64,000 nucleotides of DNA, from assembly GCA_963706535.1 (NCBI GenBank), contig CAVPMU010000003.1:62001-126000 (forward strand). Reading direction: 5' to 3'. Numbering within the stretch: the first letter of the stretch is position 1; each line of letters opens with the position of its first letter. Made by a program: the position numbers and the translations under genes. Of the stretch, positions 60,530-64,000 are shown piece after piece. The stretch is from RPQJ01 sp963706535. Its GTDB lineage: Bacteria > Pseudomonadota > Gammaproteobacteria > Steroidobacterales > Steroidobacteraceae. The notes under the pieces were generated by a model that worked only from the letters and a program-made list of their open reading frames with translations, made no database searches and was not told the DNA's origin.

Positions 60530-61012
60530 ATGGCCGCCCCGAGCAAGGACAAGGACAAGGAAAACCCCGTGATCGCGCTGAACAAGCGCGCGCGGCACGA
60601 GTATTTCATCGAGGAGAACCTCGAGGCCGGGATGGCGCTGCAGGGCTGGGAGGTCAAGAGCCTGCGCGCGGGCAAGGCGCAGATCACCGAGGGCTACGTG
60701 CTGATCAAGAATGGCGAGGCGTGGCTCATCGGCACGCACTTCTCGCCGCTGCGCACGACTTCGACACACGTCGTCGCCGACCCGACCCGCACCCGCAAGC
60801 TGCTGCTGCACCGGCGTGAGCTCGACCGCCTGGTCGGCGCCGTCGAGCGCAAGGGGCACACCGTGGTGCCGCTCAAGCTCTACTGGAGCAAGGGCAAGGT
60901 GAAGCTCGAGATCGGGCTCGCCAAGGGCAAGCAGTCGCACGACAAGCGCGCGACGGAGAAGGACCGCGACTGGCAGCGGGAGAAGGCGCGCTTGCTGCGC
61001 AAGCGGGGCTAG
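60530..61012 (+). CDS. smpB: SsrA-binding protein SmpB
   Basis: A 160-residue partner of tmRNA in ribosome rescue. Core sequences are ALNKRARHEYFIEENLEAGMALQGWEVKSLRAGKAQI (about 13-48) and KLYWSKGKVKLEIGLAKGKQSHDKR (about 118-142), with the basic tail that enters the mRNA channel. The N-terminus has a short Lys/Asp stretch (KDKDKEN). The tmRNA gene begins 79 bp downstream. Confidence 0.97.
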   Translation: MAAPSKDKDKENPVIALNKRARHEYFIEENLEAGMALQGWEVKSLRAGKAQITEGYVLIKNGEAWLIGTHFSPLRTTSTHVVADPTRTRKLLLHRRELDRLVGAVERKGHTVVPLKLYWSKGKVKLEIGLAKGKQSHDKRATEKDRDWQREKARLLRKRG

Positions 61013-61048
61013 TCACTTTCCCCTGCGGGGTCACTTTCCCTTGCGGGC
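61013..61048 (+). repeat. 18-bp tandem duplication between smpB and ssrA
   Basis: TCACTTTCCCCTGCGGGG (61013-61030) is followed at once by TCACTTTCCCTTGCGGGC (61031-61048), two mismatches. It lies just upstream of the tmRNA promoter. Confidence 0.8.
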
Positions 61049-61049
61049 C

Positions 61050-61077
61050 TTGCTTTCCCCGCCCCCGCCCCTACACT
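61050..61077 (+). promoter_or_regulatory. Promoter of the tmRNA gene
   Basis: TTGCTT (61050-61055), a 16-bp spacer and TACACT (61072-61077), placing the transcript start about 8 nt before the mature tmRNA 5' end. Confidence 0.6.
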
Positions 61078-61181
61078 AGGACTGTCCATCTGGGGGCGAC
61101 CGGTTTCGACGTGGGTCGCGAAACTTCAGGTGCATGCCGAGGTGCAAGGTTCCTCGTTAAACCGCTTGCAAACCATTAGTT

Positions 61182-61214
61182 GCCAACGACGACAACTACG
61201 CTCTGGCGGCTTAA
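61182..61214 (+). CDS. tmRNA tag peptide ANDDNYALAA
   Basis: Ten codons and TAA inside tmRNA, encoding ANDDNYALAA. It differs from the E. coli tag (ANDENYALAA) by one acidic residue and keeps the LAA end recognised by ClpXP. Confidence 0.95.
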   Translation, partial: ANDDNYALAA

Positions 61215-61429
61215 TCCCGCCTAACCCTCGACTGGCATGTGCTTGTGCATCCAGACCCGAGGGACGCGCTCACAAGCTCGCGGGTCCAGTGTGCTGAGGG
61301 CTGGCTCGCTAAAACGTTCCTGAGCTGGTCGGTCATCTTCCCTGCCGCTCGGGTAGTGAACGACGAGAATCAAAGAGACGGCTAAGCATGTAGGTCCTGG
61401 AATGTAGGGCTTGCGGACGCGGGTTCGAT

Positions 61430-61709
61430 CAACGATGGGTCGCCTTCACCCGTAAGGGTGAAGTGACAACGGGGCTCACATCGGTGAAGCCTGACGCGCC
61501 GGTGATGGCGGCGCGAGGTAACGCCGAGGGGTAGGAAGAGGGCTAACCTCAGGCCTGCCCTGTAGAGACTCATAGAGCCGCTGAAGGCCACCGGGCCGGA
61601 GCGGTCACTAGGATTCGAAGCGAACGAGCTTCGAATAACACGCCCCGCCCCCGGCACGTGCCGGGGTGAAGGCATAGTCCAGCCTGTCTCGGAAGAGGCA
61701 GACCAGCTG
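61430..61709 (+). mobile_element. Group I intron in the tmRNA T-loop (no internal reading frame)
   Basis: 280 nt. The 5' exon ends in T (61429) and the intron ends in G (61709), the group I rule. Visible helices: P2-like CTTCACCC-GTAA-GGGTGAAG (61444-61463); P3 candidate GGCTC (61473-61477) with GAGCC (61575-61579); P7 candidate GACT (61567-61570) with AGTC (61676-61679) inside AAGGCATAGTCC, close to the conserved S element; P8-like CGCT/AGCG and GGCC/GGCC (61579-61603); P9-like CTGTCTC-GGAA-GAGGCAG (61684-61701). Extra hairpins at 61613-61636 and 61649-61666 enlarge the P8 region. P1 (GGTTCGAT with GATGGGTC) is weak and rich in wobble pairs. The subgroup is not assigned. Confidence 0.85.
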
Positions 61710-61731
61710 TCCCGCCGCCTCCACCATCGTC

Positions 61732-61764
61732 GACCCCCGGCCGGTTCCGGCCGGGGGTCCTTTC
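61732..61764 (+). terminator. tmRNA terminator
   Basis: A perfect 13-bp stem (61732-61744 with 61747-61759; GACCCCCGGCCGG / CCGGCCGGGGGTC) followed by CTTTC. It starts 6 nt after the tmRNA 3' end and lies before the endonuclease gene. Confidence 0.85.
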
Positions 61765-61781
61765 GCGAGGGACCGCGCAGC

Positions 61782-62228
61782 ATGCAATCCAGGCACGTTC
61801 GCACCCTGCAACAGTTCGAGGCTGCGTACCTCGCGGGCCTGATCGACGGCGAGGGAACGATTACCCTCTCCCGCAGGCACGCAAACGAGCGCCGCCAACT
61901 TGTCGTGTCGGTCGTCAGCACCGAACGTGAAATTGTGGCTTGGGTCTTGTCGACCGTAGGCGCTGGGAAAATCACGCGCAAACGGACGACCGCGAAGCAC
62001 CACGCCCCGTCGTTCACATATACAGTCTCCAATCGACAGGCGCTCGCCGTGCTTCGGCAAGCGGCGCCGTATCTGCAATCGTACAAGCGGGCGCGTGCAC
62101 ACCTTGCGATCGTGCATTACGTAGAGCTGACGCCACGCAACGGCAAGTATTCGCCTGAAGCGGATGCCGCCCGCTGCAAGTTCGAAGAGAGCTTCCTCAA
62201 TCTGAAAGCCCGCCTCCCGAGCAATTGA
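61782..62228 (+). CDS. LAGLIDADG homing endonuclease, outside the intron
   Basis: A 148-residue protein with a single LAGLIDADG motif (AAYLAGLIDGEGTI, about 16-29), followed by the typical alpha-beta-beta fold (VSVVSTEREIVAWVLSTVGAGKI; TYTVSNRQALAVLRQAAPYL). One-motif enzymes act as homodimers on nearly palindromic sites. Here the gene begins 55 bp after the tmRNA 3' end and after its terminator, not inside the group I intron. A weak ribosome-binding site (GAGGGA) precedes the ATG. It probably cuts an intron-less tmRNA T-loop, so that repair copies the intron and the flanking gene together. A maturase role is possible. Both roles are inferred. Confidence 0.85.
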   Translation: MQSRHVRTLQQFEAAYLAGLIDGEGTITLSRRHANERRQLVVSVVSTEREIVAWVLSTVGAGKITRKRTTAKHHAPSFTYTVSNRQALAVLRQAAPYLQSYKRARAHLAIVHYVELTPRNGKYSPEADAARCKFEESFLNLKARLPSN

Positions 62229-62302
62229 AACGCCTACGAACTCATCGCCAGCAGGATCCGCAGGTATAGTTGTCAGCCTTACATCGACCTGCTGACACGG
62301 TA

Positions 62303-63280
62303 ATGCCGATTTCGCTCTCCATCCTCGACCTCGCACGCATCAGGGAAGGCTCGGACGCACGCGCTGCCCTCGACGACGCCCGCGATCTCGCCCGCCACGC
62401 CGAAGCCTGGGGATACCGCCGCATCTGGCTGGCCGAGCACCACAACTTCCCTGGCATCGCAAGTGCCGCGACGTTGATCGCCATCGCCCACGTCGCCGCA
62501 GGCTCGACTACCATCCGTGTCGGCGCCGGCGGCATCATGCTGCCGAACCACTCTCCCCTCGTCATCGCCGAGCAGTTCGGCACGCTCGAACGCCTGTTCC
62601 CGGGCCGCATCGACCTCGGCCTCGGCCGTGCGCCGGGCACGGACCAGAACACGCTGCGCGCGTTGCGCCGCACGCCTGCGGCCGCCGAGCGATTCCCCGA
62701 GGACGTACTCGAACTTCAGAGCTACTTCGCCCCGGCCCGCCCCGGCCAGGCCATCGAGGCGGTGCCGGCGGCCGGCACCAGGGTCCCGCTGTGGATCCTG
62801 GGGTCCAGCCTGTTCGGCGCGATGCTCGCGGCGGAACTCGGGCTCCCGTACGCTTTCGCCTCGCACTTCGCACCACAGCAGCTGATGCCAGCGCTCGAGA
62901 CCTATCGCAAGCGGTTCAAGCCGTCGGAGCAGCTCGGCCGGCCGTATGCCATGGTGGGCGTCAACATCATCGCCGCCGACAGCGACGCGGAGGCCCGCCG
63001 CCTGGCAACGACGCAGCAGATGTCGTTCGTCGACATGCTCCGCGGCGCCCGCGGCCTGAGTCGGCCGCCGATCGACGACATCGAGTCCTACTGGTCGCCG
63101 ATGGAGAAGGCCCAGGTCACACCGATGCTCGCACGATCGATCGTCGGCTCGCCCGGCACCGTGCACGCCGGCATCGCGGCGCTGGTGGCCGAGACCGGCG
63201 CAGACGAATTGATCATCGTCTCCGACGTATACGATCACGCGCTGCGACTGCGCTCGTTCGAGATCATCGCCGGCACCTGA
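62303..63280 (+). CDS. LLM-class flavin-dependent oxidoreductase (luciferase-like)
   Basis: A 325-residue TIM-barrel protein starting LSILDLARIREGSDARAALDDARDLARHAEAWGYRRIWLAEHHNFPGIASAAT, the pattern of the MsnO8/YhbW-like branch of bacterial luciferase-related monooxygenases. The later GRIDLGLGRAPGTD and GSPGTVHAGI segments are typical. It uses reduced flavin supplied by another enzyme. The substrate is unknown. ATG 62303 gives the family N-terminus; an in-frame start 33 bp upstream is less likely. It is 74 bp after the endonuclease gene. Confidence 0.9.
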   Translation: MPISLSILDLARIREGSDARAALDDARDLARHAEAWGYRRIWLAEHHNFPGIASAATLIAIAHVAAGSTTIRVGAGGIMLPNHSPLVIAEQFGTLERLFPGRIDLGLGRAPGTDQNTLRALRRTPAAAERFPEDVLELQSYFAPARPGQAIEAVPAAGTRVPLWILGSSLFGAMLAAELGLPYAFASHFAPQQLMPALETYRKRFKPSEQLGRPYAMVGVNIIAADSDAEARRLATTQQMSFVDMLRGARGLSRPPIDDIESYWSPMEKAQVTPMLARSIVGSPGTVHAGIAALVAETGADELIIVSDVYDHALRLRSFEIIAGT

Positions 63281-63318
63281 CGAATCGACCGAGGCCCTGC
63301 CTCGAAAGGCCTGAACCT

Positions 63319-63492
63319 ATGGACTACACGACCTACTGGCCGACCATCACGGCATTGTTCCTGGGACTCGCCATGATCGTCGTCGGCTACACCTTGCGCA
63401 GCAGGGCCTACGGAGTATTCACGCTCTGGCTCGGCCAGGCGCTCATCGTCGGGCTGATCCTGTTCCACATCCTGAAGGCCGTGGCGAGCTAG
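63319..63492 (+). CDS. Small two-helix membrane protein
   Basis: A 57-residue protein with two hydrophobic helices (ITALFLGLAMIVVGYTL and LWLGQALIVGLILFHILKAV). Family unknown. Its TAG stop is formed by the TA target (63490-63491) and the first base of the inserted IS630-type element, so its original C-terminus may have been slightly longer. Confidence 0.6.
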   Translation: MDYTTYWPTITALFLGLAMIVVGYTLRSRAYGVFTLWLGQALIVGLILFHILKAVAS

Positions 63493-64000
63493 TGTCCTGA
63501 GTCATTAATTCGTCGAACTTTTATGCAGCCTCGAAGTCCAAGCATAGACTCCACTTCGAGGGCGATGCGATGCGGCGTGGTCGGAAACTTGAGAGCGTGA
63601 CGCTGACGACGGAAGAGCACAATCGGCTCGTCGAGTGGACACGGCGGCACAAGACCTCGCAAGCGCTCGCGCTGCGGGCGCGCATCGTGCTCGCGGCGCA
63701 GACCGATCGTTCCAACCGCGAGATTGCGCGGCAGCTGCGCGTGACGGCACAGACGGTGGGCAAGTGGCGCACGCGCTTTCTCACGCAGCGGCTCGACGGA
63801 CTGCTCGATGAGCCGCGACCGGGTGCGCCCCGCACGATCTCGGATGCGAAGGTCGAACGTGTCATCGCCCTGACATTGCAGGAAACGCCGCGCGATGCCA
63901 CGCACTGGAGCAGCCGCGCGATGGCCAAGGCGAGTGGCTTGTCGCAGACGGCGGTGGTGCGCATCTGGCACGCCTTCGGTCTGCAGCCGCACCGCGCCGA
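63492..64000 (+). mobile_element. Left end of an IS630-family insertion sequence
   Basis: The element begins with GTGTCCTGAGTCATTAATTC directly after a CTA target. IS630 elements insert at TA, often within CTAG. It contains the start of a transposase gene and continues past the window. The right end and inverted repeat cannot be seen. Confidence 0.7.
63570..64000 (+). CDS. IS630-family transposase, N-terminal part
   Basis: Reading from ATG 63570 gives an open frame to the window end (143 codons): a helix-turn-helix domain (RARIVLAAQTDRSNREIARQL, TVGKWRTRFL), the linker RLDGLLDEPRPGAPRTI, and a second DNA-binding helix set (THWSSRAMAKASGLSQTAVVRIWHAFGLQPH). This is the usual N-terminal half of IS630-type transposases; the DDE catalytic part is beyond the edge. 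The first ATG at 63565 is in another frame. Confidence 0.88.
   Translation, partial: MRRGRKLESVTLTTEEHNRLVEWTRRHKTSQALALRARIVLAAQTDRSNREIARQLRVTAQTVGKWRTRFLTQRLDGLLDEPRPGAPRTISDAKVERVIALTLQETPRDATHWSSRAMAKASGLSQTAVVRIWHAFGLQPHRA

Larger units (their letters stand above)
61092..61726 (+). ncRNA. ssrA: tmRNA (SsrA), interrupted by an intron in the T-loop
   Basis: The 5' end GGGGGCGACCGGTTTCGACG is the typical tmRNA start. The 3' end CGCCTCC-A-CCA pairs with it as the alanine acceptor stem (GGGGGCG/CGCCTCC). The tag open reading frame is at 61182-61214. The 3' tRNA-like part reads up to GCGGGTTCGAT at 61429, then is broken by 280 nt (61430-61709), and resumes at TCCCGCCGCC. Joining the two sides gives a perfect T arm GCGGG-TTCGATT-CCCGC. 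CCA is encoded (61724-61726). The mature spliced length would be 355 nt, normal for one-piece tmRNA. It works with the adjacent smpB product in trans-translation. Confidence 0.93.

Noticed and set aside
61092..61726. Permuted two-piece tmRNA as an explanation of the split
   Set aside because: The acceptor 5' and 3' strands are in normal order with the tag in the middle, and the break is within the T-loop with intron-type ends, so a permuted gene does not fit.
61382..62336. Minus-strand open frames across the intron and endonuclease gene
   Set aside because: They cross the tmRNA 3' half, the terminator and the endonuclease in antisense and have no domain.

Overview
The window is high-GC DNA from a Gammaproteobacterium. 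The supporting evidence is gene order: yhbY / rlmE-ftsH-folP-glmM-tpiA-secG-tRNA-Leu-nuoA..N, carA-carB-greA, hrcA-grpE-dnaK-dnaJ, nadK-recN-fur-bamE, and rnfH-ratA next to smpB-ssrA. The tmRNA tag ANDDNYALAA fits this group. A large TonB-dependent receptor, a DUF6351 protein, DUF3422 and a BcsA-PilZ/BcsS pair suggest something near Xanthomonadales/Steroidobacterales. That placement is an inference; no 16S rRNA is present.

Layout. 1-10.8 kb: an NfnAB/GltD-like oxidoreductase pair cut by the window edge, a TonB-dependent receptor with a cupin protein, an orphan cellulose-synthase-like operon (bcsA-PilZ + bcsS), a sugar-type MFS transporter, and an M23 peptidase - membrane coiled coil - bactofilin operon. 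10.9-23.7 kb: an accessory, decaying region. Six genes are broken by truncation, frameshift or nonsense, mixed with intact genes (subtilase, DUF3422 protein, Cu/Zn superoxide dismutase, small lipoprotein, diheme cytochrome c). It ends in a HicAB toxin-antitoxin module beside tRNA-fMet. 23.8-38.1 kb: the complete 14-gene complex I operon on the minus strand, followed upstream by tRNA-Leu(GAG). 38.3-60.5 kb: a dense block of housekeeping genes. 60.5-64 kb: smpB, tmRNA, a LAGLIDADG endonuclease gene, a flavin-dependent monooxygenase-like gene, a small membrane protein, and the left end of an IS630-type element that runs off the window.

Most notable: the tmRNA gene is split in its T-loop by a 280-nt sequence with group I intron features (U before the 5' site, terminal G, P2/P3/P7/P8/P9-like helices). 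Removing it restores a perfect T arm. The intron carries no open reading frame. A single-motif LAGLIDADG endonuclease gene lies outside it, just past the tmRNA terminator, which suggests an intron and homing endonuclease that are linked but physically uncoupled. Two other structural signals stand out. A HicAB cassette is bracketed by a 14-bp copy of the tRNA-fMet 3' end, as expected for site-specific integration. Two oppositely oriented GGGGATA/TATCCCC heptamer arrays sit directly before the start codons of the divergent genes rlmE and yhbY.

All calls come from reading the sequence and from memory of protein families; no searches were run.
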